Below are positions 45,501-58,500 of a DNA stretch of 64,000 nucleotides, one piece after another. The notes beneath the pieces are model-generated. The model was given only the letters and a program-made list of their open reading frames with translations. It was not told where the DNA came from and ran no database searches. This DNA is from Aselliscus stoliczkanus (lineage: Eukaryota; Chordata; Mammalia; Chiroptera; Hipposideridae): contig CM066740.1 of assembly GCA_033961575.1 (NCBI GenBank), positions 18,575,501 to 18,639,500 on the forward strand, in the 5' to 3' direction. Position numbers and translations under genes: made by a program. The first letter of the stretch is position 1. Each line of letters opens with the position of its first letter.

Positions 45501-48500
45501 AATTAACTGTATTCTTCAAAACAATATTCTTAGGTAGCCAATTATTATAATTCCTTCAAAATTATTATAATTCCTTCATAATACTGGCCCAGAAGGTAGT
45601 AGAGAACATTTAAATATGTTGGCATGTTTCATAGAGAATGATAACATTTCTAACAGAAGCCCAATATTTATCACCAAATCATATGCATTTCCTCTTTAGG
45701 GCTCATTCTACTTCTAATAAGAATTCTGTTTATCAAGGCTTGCTAAGAAAATAGCGGAAGGATTGGGAACTCAGAAATAGCAACAAAGGAAACTGAAAGA
45801 CTTGATCATGAGACACATAGATGTGATAATTTGGACAAGGAAAACAATGCTAATGGAGATATCATTAATTTATGTACCTATTAATTTACTTTTCTTTCAC
45901 GTTGGAAAGAAATAAAAATGCAATTAAGAAGGTAGTATGGCTATAATCTGAAAAGAAGGGCTTTAAATTTACTAATATCAAAACCAGATTTAAAATATTA
46001 ACTATTATACTGAAACTCTTCCTATGTCGCTATTGTCATCATCCTCAACAACATCAAGAATAACAATGGCTTTTCCTCTTTCTGGGGTAAGAGATAGCAA
46101 CCTGCCACATTTGTCTTCAATAAGCATGTTCCTCAAAGTTCATTCTCCTTAAACATGTGTAGGGTGAAACTGAAATATATTTTCTAGTCACTGAAATAGG
46201 GAATGACAAGGGCAATCTTTTCAAGAGATTAAAACACACACCACACACATCACACGGATCTCAAGATTTCACTTTACCGCTGTACATGAGATGTATGAGC
46301 AGCTGACGGCCCCAGTCTTATGAGAAGAACCAGACTTCTTTTGCTTTCTTACCTGATCAAAGTTGTAGAGAGCAGCATGTAAATTGGCCAGCATTCCAGT
46401 GGGGGGTTCATTAGTGATCTTAATGGAATTTTCCAGGAGCCCTTGAGGGATGATATGTTCACTTGGTGTAGGTGCAGTCTCGGCACTCATGAAAACCCTG
46501 TAATCTCTGTGGCTTCCTTGGCTGAATCTTTCAAGAAGTTTCTCCAAGGATCCTAGCCACTTGGCTACCAAATGGACATTCTGAAAGACAGTATGGCTTA
46601 TAATTCCTGTGAAACTCAACTATATTACTTAAATTATAGGATTGGAATATGTTCCTGTACATGAATGTGTTGAAAACTCAGAGCACTATGATTACAATTT
46701 GCCTTTATTGTCATATTAGGGAAACCAAACAAAATAGAAGACATTACTAAAGACAGCACTAAAGACATCAAGTGCTCCAAATTACCACAGGCAGTCTTCA
46801 TAATCCAAAATCCCCTTCCAACTCACTTATCTACTTCCAACACCAGCCAGTCACTCCTGAGTTGCATGATACTTTCCTTTGTTACAGTTCAAACTCAATT
46901 ACTGAGATGTATATGGATTAGTTTGATCAAGTATAAAAACTGAAGGCCAGAAATGTACCAGATTTCCCACTTTGTTATTTCTGATGGAAACCTCCTCTAC
47001 TCAAACTCTGACTCATTAGAACATGAAAGCAAAAGGATGTGAGGGATGGTACAGCCATTATGGAAAATAGTATGGAAATTCCTTAAACAATTAAGAAAAT
47101 AATTACCATATGACCCAGCAATCCCTCTCTTGGGTATCTACCCAAAATATCTGAAAACACTTATCTGTAAAAATATATGTAACCTGATGTTCATTGCAGC
47201 TTTATTCACATTGGCCAAGACATGGAAACAACCAAAGTGTCCTTCAATAGATGATTGGATAAAAAAGATGTGGTATACATACACAATGGAATACCACTCA
47301 GCCATAAGAAAAGGTAAAATACTGCCATTTGTGACAACATGGATGGATCTTGAGATTATTATGCTAAGCAAAATAAGTCAGACAGAAAAAGTGAAGAACC
47401 ATATGATTTCACTCATATATGGGATATAACACAGAAAGCAACAAAGGAACAAGACAAAGAAACAAAAACTCATGGACACAGACAACAGTTTAGTGGTTAC
47501 CAGTGGGTAAGAGCAGAGTTGGGGGTGGTAGAATAGGGGAAAGGGGGTCACATATGTGGTGATGGAAGGAGAACTGACTCTGGGTGGTGAACAATGTAGT
47601 ATATAGATGATGTATTATAGAAATGTATACTTGAAACCTGTATAATTTTACTAACCAATATCACCCCAATAAATTTAACAATAATAATTAAAAAAAGATG
47701 TTCAACATCTTCAGGCATTAGAGAAATGCAAATTAAAACCACAATGAGATATCCTATATACCTATCAGAAAGGCTAAAATGAAAAAGTAGTGGCAACAGC
47801 AAACATTAGTGAGGAGAAACTGGATCACTCATACATTGCTGGTGAGACTGTAAAACGGTATAGTTACCATGGAAAATAGTTTGAAACTTCCTTTTAAAAC
47901 TGAAAAATGGGTTTACCAACAATTGCACCCTTAGGCATATATTCCAGAGAAACGAAAATGTATTTTCATGCAGAAATTTGCATACAAATGTTTGTAGCAG
48001 TTTTATTCATAATATCCCCAAACTGGAGACTACTAGGTGCCCTTCAGAGGGTGAATGGTTTAGCAAACTTTGGTACATTCATATAGAATACAACTTAGCA
48101 ATAAAAATAAATGAACTATTGATACACATAAGAACTTGGATGAACCTGAAAAAATATTATGTTGAATGAAGGAAGTCAATAATCAAAGGATATATACTGC
48201 ATGATTCCATTTACATAGCATTTATAAAATAACATAATTATAGAAACGGAGGACAGATTAGTGGTTGCCAGGAGTTAGAAATAGGAATTAGGGGATGGGT
48301 GGGTGTGGCTATAAAGGGGTAGCATGAGGGAGTCTTGGGTAATGGGAGAGTTGAGTATCTTGAGTCATGCGTAGGCATGTGATCAAATTGAGTAGAGTTA
48401 TACATATACACACACTCAAATGAATGAATATATAACTGATGAAATCTGAATAAATTCTGTGGTTTGGATCAATGTCAAAAAAAAAAAAAAAGGATGTGAG

Positions 48501-51500
48501 GGATGAAAGGCTAGCTGAAAAAGAAAACAAGCAATCTTTGTTAAGATGTTCTATATATTCCTGCCATGTTGTTTTCCTTAAACCCTAGAGCTATCAGAAA
48601 TCACAAAAGAAACGAATGTCACCACCATTACTCTTTGATTTTTAGTGTTATGTTTCATGAATTTCCTCCTCCAATACTAAGCACCCACAGCGTACAGGCT
48701 GGTAGTTGGTGCTGGGAAAGAAGTATAAAAACCATACCTCACATGCTCCCTGGCTTTGGAGAAGTCCTTGATATAGTGATTAAAATATCAGCTCCCAGGG
48801 GTATGCCATTATTTCCAACAAAGAAAAACATTTAAGATTATAACAGCTACAAAAATACAGAGAGTGAAGGCAAACAGGGATGGGAATAGTAGTGTAAGTA
48901 TCTTCTTTTGAAACAGTTCTGTTGGAAAAAAAAAAGACCTACGCCAATTCAGTTGTTCACATTATTAGGTTTTTTCCCTCCTGGCAAATACTGAACATTG
49001 GTGGGTGTCATGGGCTGAATTGTGTCCCCCCAAATTCATGTGTTGAAGTCCTGACCCTCAGTACCTCAGAATGTGACTGTCTTTAGAATAGGGTCTTTGA
49101 AGAAGTAAATAAGGCTAAATACAGTCATCAGAGTGGGCTTTAATCCAGTATGACTGGTGTGTTTATGAGAAGAGGAAATTCGGACATAGACACACAGGAA
49201 AGACCATGTGAAGGCACAGGGAGGAGAGAGCCATCTAGAAGCTAAAAAGAGAGACCTCAGAAGAAACCAACCCTGCTGACAACTTCATCTGGGCCTTCTA
49301 GCCAGCAGAACTATAAGAAATTAAATTTGTTAATTAAGCCAACCAATCTGTGATACTTTGGAATGGCAACTATGGCAAATTTATACAGCAGGTAAGGACT
49401 CTCTCAGTTTCCTCTGCTACGCACTTGCAACTAGATTATAATGAGACATAGCCCTCACACCTAAAGGTGCCACTCATACAAGTAAGCAGGAACAAACAAT
49501 AATGAAACCTGTTTTGCAAGCTCAAATATGTCCTAATTCTCTATCTTATAGACTACCACAATACCTTATTTGAAAAATTTCCTTGAAACAAATGCACACA
49601 TGATCTAGGCAGAGATTTTGGAGTCAGTGGACAGACAAACCTCCAAGAGGGCAGCCACTGAACAGGCACATCTGGATCTTGCCCAGGAGCCATTTGTTGA
49701 GGACGCTGGCTGTGCGACTGCTCAAGTCTTAAGCCTACTTGTCCAAGGGCAGGAAAGCCCGGGCAACATCTTTAGCCAGTCCACATATATTGAAAACCAC
49801 CCATTTTGCACATGAAAAATGATTTCTAAAACCCATTATGTTAATTCACAAGCTACCTGATGTGGATCTGAGATAAAGATAGGCTGCCAGCCTGACACCT
49901 TTGTAATAGTTTTCTCCGGAGTGTGGGCTTTTGATAAAGTGCTAGCTGAACATCCCTAGAGGGACTATAGCTGATCATACCAACTGACCATTGCAGAGTT
50001 TCGTGAAGAACTTACTATCATGTGCATACATGTCATAGGGCCACTCTGATACAGTAATATAAATTACAAACAATATAATAAGTTCCCATTATGCCGGTCA
50101 TTCTTCAAAGTCTTGCTACTCTTTTAACTGTCTATCAAAGGGATACTAGAAACCTCCAGAAACTGGGACAGCCAAAAGCCTGGGATAGGCTCTCCTTCCC
50201 AATTATTCTTTGTGTGGGTAGCAGGGGCGGGGAGTGGAGAGGAACAGCAAAATAGTTACATTCTAAGTCACTAGCTTACCACTACGAATAGAAATTGAAG
50301 GTCTAGAACAGATTCCCAAAAGCAGATTCTTCAAAAAATAAGGTCTTTCGAGATTTTTCTAATGGTAAAATTTAACAACTTGCATTTTGGGGACAGCTGG
50401 TAGTTTAGCATAGATTTAAAAATAACAAACATCTTACTTTGAATACTATGTTCTTTTGAGGATAACTGCACCCCCTCCTAGGTTCTCACGAGTCTGAGTG
50501 GCTGGACACAGGATGCTCAAAGAACTCTTGTGGGAAGACTTTAGAATCTACCCAACTGTCTGAGAAACAACTGCTGTCTCTGAGAAAACAATCCCACCAC
50601 TATCACCAGACTGATTCTGTGAGTCTCAGGAGGGGACAGCAGCCCAAGTCACCTTACTAAGGTCTCTATTAAGGTCTTAGGTAAGCAGTAGGTAATTCCT
50701 TTCCCAGAAGGTTATGTTCTGCTGGGATTATGTGCAGCTTCTTCATGAATCTCATTTTATTTCAAGCAGAAATGTTAAATGCATCAACCCTGGATAGTGA
50801 AGACACTACCTGAGGCCAATGCCGTATCTTTGCATGGCCAGTGGAAAGAATGTCGCTTGCTGCTGAAGAGACCTGGACTCAAGTACACCGCAGCTGCCAC
50901 TTTCCAGCTAAGTGGCCTTGAGGCTTTCCAGAGCACTTGTCTCATCTTTATAATGGGAGTGACAACATCTACCCTGAGGCTTTGCTCTATGATTAGAGAT
51001 AATGTATCCTGCAAATGGCTTAGTAAAGAGCCTTTGGGATCCCTGAGCTGTGAATCCAACGGCCATTCCCAGACCTGCTGAGACAGCGGGCATGTCTTCT
51101 TGCTGAAGAAGCCAGTCAGCATGGCTCCTAGGTGGCCTCCTAAAGCTGGGCTGGGTCCTCTTGGTTCCTGGGCTCGTGCTAGAATCCCCAGCCAAGAGAG
51201 CCACCTGGAGGGCACTGGGTTGTAGAATCACAGACTCAGATAATGCTAGCCTGAGAAAGGGATCAAGAGGGTGTCTACTCTAATCTCCTTAATTAACAAA
51301 CAAAGGGAATGCTACACACCTAGTTAAGGGGCCCAGTGAGAGTTGCATGAGATAAAATATAAAATACTGTGAATTTTAACTTAAGGCAAGATGCAGATGA
51401 GAGCTATTATAACACCGGGGTTGGCTAAGCCTGTTTGTCTTCAAGCACTAGTGAAATTCCCTTAAAAGATGATGCCATCCTTGTCAGCAGAGCCCCTTAT

Positions 51501-52483
51501 CACCTTCAGAGCTGTCATTACTGCTGAGAATACCCTTGGACTCTCCAAATCACCATGTTTTGTGTGGAAGCATCATTCCTGTTGGGCTGGGCAGCTCCCT
51601 GAGTTCATGCCCAGTGTTTTCCATGAAAACGTTAACACTCACCTGGAGTATGACCCAGTGTCCTTCTTTGGAAGCTTTCTCCAATGCCGTTTCTGCCACC
51701 GTCTCCTGCCCTTGTCCTAAAGACACATTGTGGAATTTTCCCGACTCAATTGTGAACCCAAGCCTTTTGCCTGTAGGAAGATACAACACAGTGAGAGGCG
51801 AGAAGAGTCTGGGATCCTGGGGTCCACCTGTGGTACCACTGCTACCTGCTAAGTCCTGTTCCTGAAGCATCCAAAGGAAACCTGGAGGTTTCAACAAGCA
51901 GCATTTGAGCTCTCCACAGCTGCCGCTTTGCAAGCATTAGCAAAGCCGGGGGAAATCATTTCCTCCGGTTTTATGGTAATGACGCTTTTGACATTTTGAT
52001 AGATGGCAAGCATTGTTACTGAGCTATATAAACTCTTGCAAGAGTAGCAAAGCATTTCCCTCATAAAAAGGAGCAACATGTGGTAGATATTGCATCTGTT
52101 TTTGAAGGAAGCAGCTCATTGGAGAAATGCAAGAGCCTCTCACCTTGTGAGGCCACGCTTGAATCGAACCCAGTCAGGTCACAGCTCTATTAACCTGGTA
52201 TTCTCAGCGCAAGCCATGGGGAATAGTAATCCAAAGCACAAAGCGACAGTGCCTGGTACAATCAAATAGGCTGGCTCTAATGACCATTATTTAGTCACAG
52301 GGGGCATAAGATTACACGAGCATGGAGAAAATTGCCTTCTGGCCCTCACAGAGTCAAAAGGTGGAAAACAGGACAAAAGAAACTTGCTTTATGCCAACCA
52401 GAGGAATGTGCCATTTGAACATTTCTTCAGACTACAGTGTTATTAGCCTTACATTTTCCATACACTCAATCTCCAACAAATGC

Positions 52484-52516
<33 letters not shown>

Positions 52517-55500
52517 CTAAGATAACTGTGAACTGAAAGGAAGGGTGGGTGGTCGCTGGGCACTGGGCGAGAAAGGCGGCGGGAGGGCAGACCAGCAAGC
52601 CTCCTGGCCACTCACCAAGGGTCTCGAGGTCTTTGAGGGCATCGACCCCAGGAGACAGGATGAAGAACATGGGGGTGGCCGGGCTGCTTTCTTCAAATGC
52701 TTTAACTAAGTCCAGTCTGGTCCTCTCCACGTACTTTGCACCCAGTTTTTCCTCCACAAAATTCCTAGACAAAAAATTAATGCAAAAGGCATGACCAGTG
52801 ATTCTGACCTTGCAAAGTATCACAACTTGGATCAGCTTCAACCGCAGGCACAGGAAGGAAGCTAGCCATGTTTTTCACGTGGGATGTTTTGTTAGAATGA
52901 CAATAAGAGTCCAACTAGATTTATGCAGTAGTCTCAGTGAAATCCCTCTGCCTTAGAAGCTTTGAAAATCAAACGCCTATATTCTATTTTGGGGGGCTAC
53001 TGAGACTCCCCCAAGTACCATTAGCTGCCTGCATACGGCTTTGTATCCCCCAATGCCCCCTGACAGACCCCCTATTACTTATTAACAGTTCATTAGATTT
53101 GCCACAGTGCAATTTTCCAGCCTGCTGGGCTTCTCATGAATATACAAATGCTTTTTGGGGTGTTTCTAACACAGGGAAGCTCAATTAAGCAGGGCTTGTT
53201 TTCCAGTGGTACCAGATTTAGCAGAAAGTAAGCAGCACTAAGCAGAATTAACTTGTAAAGTACGGTTCCGCAGAGGCATCTGCAAAGGGAAAACTGGCTG
53301 AACTAGACAAAGCAAAGGGAAAAAACAAGGGGCACGTGAATACTATTGAATAAAGCAGAGCATGACAGGGAAGGAAGTCGAGAGAACTCTTTGGTTGGTG
53401 AATTCAAATTAGGATGCGACTTGTGTCAATTAAGCAGTATTATTACCATATAGAAGCTAAAAGGGCAAAAAGAAAAAGGACACTTGAACGAAGATGTAGA
53501 CGGGGCTTTCTGCTTTTAAATTGCATTGGTTGTAAAGTTATGGGACAATAAAAGGAATTCATTTTTGTTTGACATGCAAAATCTTTGGAGCCAAAATGCC
53601 ACCACTGAATAAAGGCACTGGAAATTACACTTGGATAATGCATGGTCCTGGCCTCTGACCTCCACTGACAGCCATCTCTCTTCCTAGAATAGTTCCTTTG
53701 GTTCCCTGTCTCCCCTGCAGATTTCAGAATTAAGCTGTTCAGGAAGGATGTCCTGAGTCTGCCTATAGACTAGCACACCATTTAGCATTTAGCAAATTTT
53801 AACAACAGTAGTGATCACAAGAGCAAAATTTCAGCAGAATCACTTCTCATCAATATGGACTGTGAATGCCTTCACCAGATTCTTCTAGTCCCTAAGACTA
53901 AGATTTTTCTAGGCTAACTTGCATTTCTGAAAAATGCTGACTGCCCCACCTGAGAGCATATGTCATTCTGTCAGGGCGCATTGCTCTCAAAAGAATCAGC
54001 TTCTGTATTAAACTTTTCTTCTTCCATTCTTGTGGCAGCTTTTCTTTTTCTGGACACTCAGATTCTACCCACTTCCTCCACTGCTTGGCAGATCCTTCTA
54101 CATCTCGGTCGATGCCTCGGAATTCTTCCATAAGGGCTACTGCCTGCAACACAATAGGGGAACAGATAGGAATGGGGTGTAAGACAGCTTAGCGGTTCAG
54201 ATAAAGCCTTGTGAATGCATCGAAGCTTAGGTGAACAAGTTGTGCTGGACACACTTCATTTCCTCTCCAGACTGACTCTGTACCTTTTTCTGCTCTGATA
54301 AGAGGATGATCTCCAAGAATTACTAGAGCTAAGCTCTCTGGTTCTCTGGCCTGGTTAGGTGTGGCCACTAGGAGGCAAGAGACTGGAAGACAGGGCAGGG
54401 GAAGAGAGAGGCGAAGGTATTCCCACCCCAGCTTTTCCCCTATTGTGACTCAGTGTGGCAGTGGCTTTGTTCCTCTACCAAATGCCATAGTTCATGGAGG
54501 CTGGCTCTCTCCCATAATTCCACTTCGCAGTCATTTTAGTAACTGCTTTTTTTTTTTTCTTTCTCTTTTTTCCATCCCGATCCTTGGCTGATTCTTTTAT
54601 CCTTCTTCCTATACTATAAAATATACTCTACCCTTCGTTAAACTTTTTTTTAATCACCACGTTGAATCTGCCATCTGTTTTCTGCTAAGACCCTGACTGA
54701 TACACAATTGAATTCATAATTCTAAAATATAATGCTAAATAAATTCTAATTTAAGATTTTATTAAAAAATAAAAATCTAAACATACTGTAAAAATAAGGG
54801 ATAACATAGTTACTTTCAATGCAAGGAAATGGTTCCATCTTAGGAAAAAAAGTGGGGTAAACTTAGCATATGATGGGCATCTTTGAGGAATTCCAGAGCC
54901 TGGAAGAATACACTCTTTTTTAAACTGAAATAACATTATATGGGTTGCAGGTGTACAATTCTATAACACATCATCTCTATATTCCATTGTGTGTTCACCA
55001 CCTATAGTCTAGTCTTTTTCCATGACGATATATTTTACCCCTTTTACCCTCTTCACCTACCTCCCCACTCCCCTTCAGCTCTAATAAGGGGTTAATATTG
55101 AAAATAAACTCTTAAAAACAGGATTTTCTGATAGAAAAATGGAAGCAGGATTGATAATTGGGGTTGGAGAATACTGTCACTTCTTTCTCTACAGCATTCT
55201 GTTCAGCTTAAATATTTTACAGTGATTAAAAAAACTACTGTATTGTGTAATTGACAAAACTATTCTGAAAAAGTAGAGAAATATTATAAAAAAGAAAATA
55301 AAGGAGACAGATTTAGGTAAATCGAAAAAATATTCATTTATATTCCTTGATTTTGATCAAAGGTCCTAAAGACTATACATACTAATTAACAACTTTTTGT
55401 CCACAAACGTGTCAAAAGTTTCTTTACTTCCAAATAAGAAATGAATCAATTTAGTTGTACACCTGAAACTAATATAATATTGTATGTCAGCTATAACTGA

Positions 55501-58500
55501 AAAATAAATTTTTAAAAATTGAAGGGCAGGGCTGGCAGAGTGGCGCGGTGGTTAAGCGCTGGCTTGGGAAGCCAGTGGCCCTGGTTCGGGTCTCATATAT
55601 GAGGGCCAGTGACACTGCCCTCAAAAAAAAAAAAAATTGAAGAACAAAAAAGGAATTGATAAATTTAGTGATGCAAAGATTAATGAAAGAACACCACATT
55701 ATACAGTATATTACTACAACTGAAATGCTGTATATCCTTGTATTTTTTTAACTACATTTCTACATTTGAGAGACCTGAGATTTGAAATAAGATTTAGAAC
55801 CTGAAAAACCATGTTCATAACATACCTTAATAGCACTCCATGACTGAGTAGTTAGAAAGTCAACAGGACTCAGATAGGTGTGTTCAACTGTGAATCGAAG
55901 CAGGAAATCCAATTCAACAGGATCTATCTCTTTCTTTCTTAACAAAATCTTGAGAGTACACAAAATTGAAAAAGGTCATTTGGTTTACATCACAATCACA
56001 ACACAGGACACAGTCACAGTTAATAGATATGACCGAATAGGCAGAACCAAGTTTTCTGAAAATTCCTATAGATACATATCTGCTCTACAGCTGAAATAAA
56101 GAACCTTAGATTATGCCCATGATCTCAAAACCCTGATCAGAAATCTAACAGCAAATAATTACAAAGCCTAGTTTATTACAATTTTAACACTTCTGCCTAT
56201 TAGGAACATATTTGAAATATACTTTCCTATGTAGTCTACTGTTGTTAGATCAAACTTGTCTTAAAACTTGCTATACAAATTGAGAAAACCACAGAGGACA
56301 AAGGACTGAATCACTAAACAGAAGGTAGAACTAGTATTATAAGTTAGTCGTGGTATAGAAATTATATCCAATACATTAGGGAGATGCATGAAAAGTTTTT
56401 CTTGTATTTGACAATATATTAAGAAAAACCTGAAGTGGTTTCAAAGATACAGCTAAACAAACACATCACGAACTGGAACAAACTTTATACATTCTGATTA
56501 CAGATTTGATAAGAAGCACATAGAACATATGAAATATGAAATATTTCTAATTTCCACATGAAAACAACAATGCCTTACAAAGTTAAACAGGTAAAATGCT
56601 TGTGTTATAAGCTAGTCTAGGTCTTTTCAAAAACATTATGGGGCTGGCCTAGTGGCTCAGTTGGTTAAGAGCTCGCTCAAGAGTGCAAGTTGAGCTCTAA
56701 GAAAACAGCAGTTCAATGCCAGCCCGAGCTGAGTTGCCATTGAGCTGCCAACAGGTGGCAGGATGGCTCAGCTAAAATATATATATATCTCCTTTCAAAA
56801 TACATTATGGATGGTAACATGCATTAAAATACTATTTTTTTATTCGATAATTAATTTTTCTTAATTCAAGTTAATTTGTTTTAACAAACAAGAAATAGTC
56901 CACATATACATGAAGCTCTGATTTGTACAGATCATCAGGATTTGAGATAGGTTATAATTTATGGCTTCCTAGTGGAAGTTTTAAATAGATCTACATGCAT
57001 GTGTGTGCATGTCATGTGTTATAATTCCTGGTCCGTTACTGTTCATGAGTAACATATACAAACACAAAAATTTCAGTGAAAAAAATCTAATTAAAAAATG
57101 GATAAACTGAATAGGCATATTTCTGAAGAAGACATAAAGATGGCACACAAGTACATGAAAAGGTGCTCAACATCACTAATCATCAAAGAAATGCAAATCA
57201 AAACCACAATGAGGTACTATTTCACACCTGTTAGGATGGCTATTAGCAAAAATACAAGAGATGACAAATGCTGGTGAGGATGTGAAGAAAAGGGAACCCT
57301 TGTGCACTACTGGTGGGAATATAAACTGGTGCAGCTGCTATGAAAAAGAGTATGGCAGTTCCTCAAAAAATTAACAGTAGAACTGCCACAGGGTCCAGCA
57401 ATTCCACTTTTGGGTATATACCCAAAGAAAATGAAAACACTACCTCCAGAAGATATCTGAACTCCCATGTTTACTGCAGCATTATTTACAATAGCCAAGA
57501 TATGGAAATAACCTTAAGTGTTCATTGATGGATGAATGAATAAAGAAAATGTGTTGTACATGTATATGTGCATGTATATATACACATGTGTATATGTGTG
57601 TATATTTATGTGTGTGTATATATACATATATATGCATATACATATATACACACAATATGTATACATATATACACACACATTTATACATACATACATACAT
57701 ACATACATACATACATACAGTGGAATATTATTCAACCACAAAAAGGTAATCCCTCCACTTGTGACAATATGGATGTATCTTGAGGGCCTTACACTAAGTG
57801 AAATAAGTCAGACAAAGAAAGACAAATATTGTCTGATCTCTCTTATATGGAATCTAAAAGAAATTGAACTCATAGAAACAGAGAACACACTGGCTGCTAG
57901 AGGTGGGGGGGGTGAGTGAAATGGGTAATGGCAGTCAAAAGGTATAAATTTCCATTTATAAGATAAATCCTGGGGATGCAATTTACTGCACGGTAACTAT
58001 AGTTAACAATACTCTATTGTATACTCAAAAGTTGATAAGACAGTAAATGTTAAAAATTATTATCATATAAAAACATTGTAACTATGTGAGGTGATAGATG
58101 TCAACTAAATTTATTATGGTAATCATTTCATTATATATACATATATCAAATCATTACATTGTATACCTTGGACTAATACAATATTATATGTAGATTATAT
58201 CTCAATAAAACAGGGCAAAATTTAAAACAAAAAATTCATTTTTATGGTGCCTTGTCCCTGTTGATCACATACATTATAAAATGCCTACACCCATATATGT
58301 TATATAGCCCAAAGGAATATACAAACACTAAAAATATGGATAGTTTATCATTATTAACATCAGGCATTTATAAATGCCTTCTTCGAGTGAGGCATTTTGG
58401 GGGACACAAATACATGACATCTTTCATCAAGATTTGGATTAACAGCAAAAAGTTATACAGCGGAAGAACTAAGAAAAGGACAACATGCTTATTTCATCTA

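Noticed and set aside
57482..57919. Several ORFs with YIHTYIHT or YVCMYVC repeats
   Set aside because: They are frames through the TATG/CATA microsatellite.
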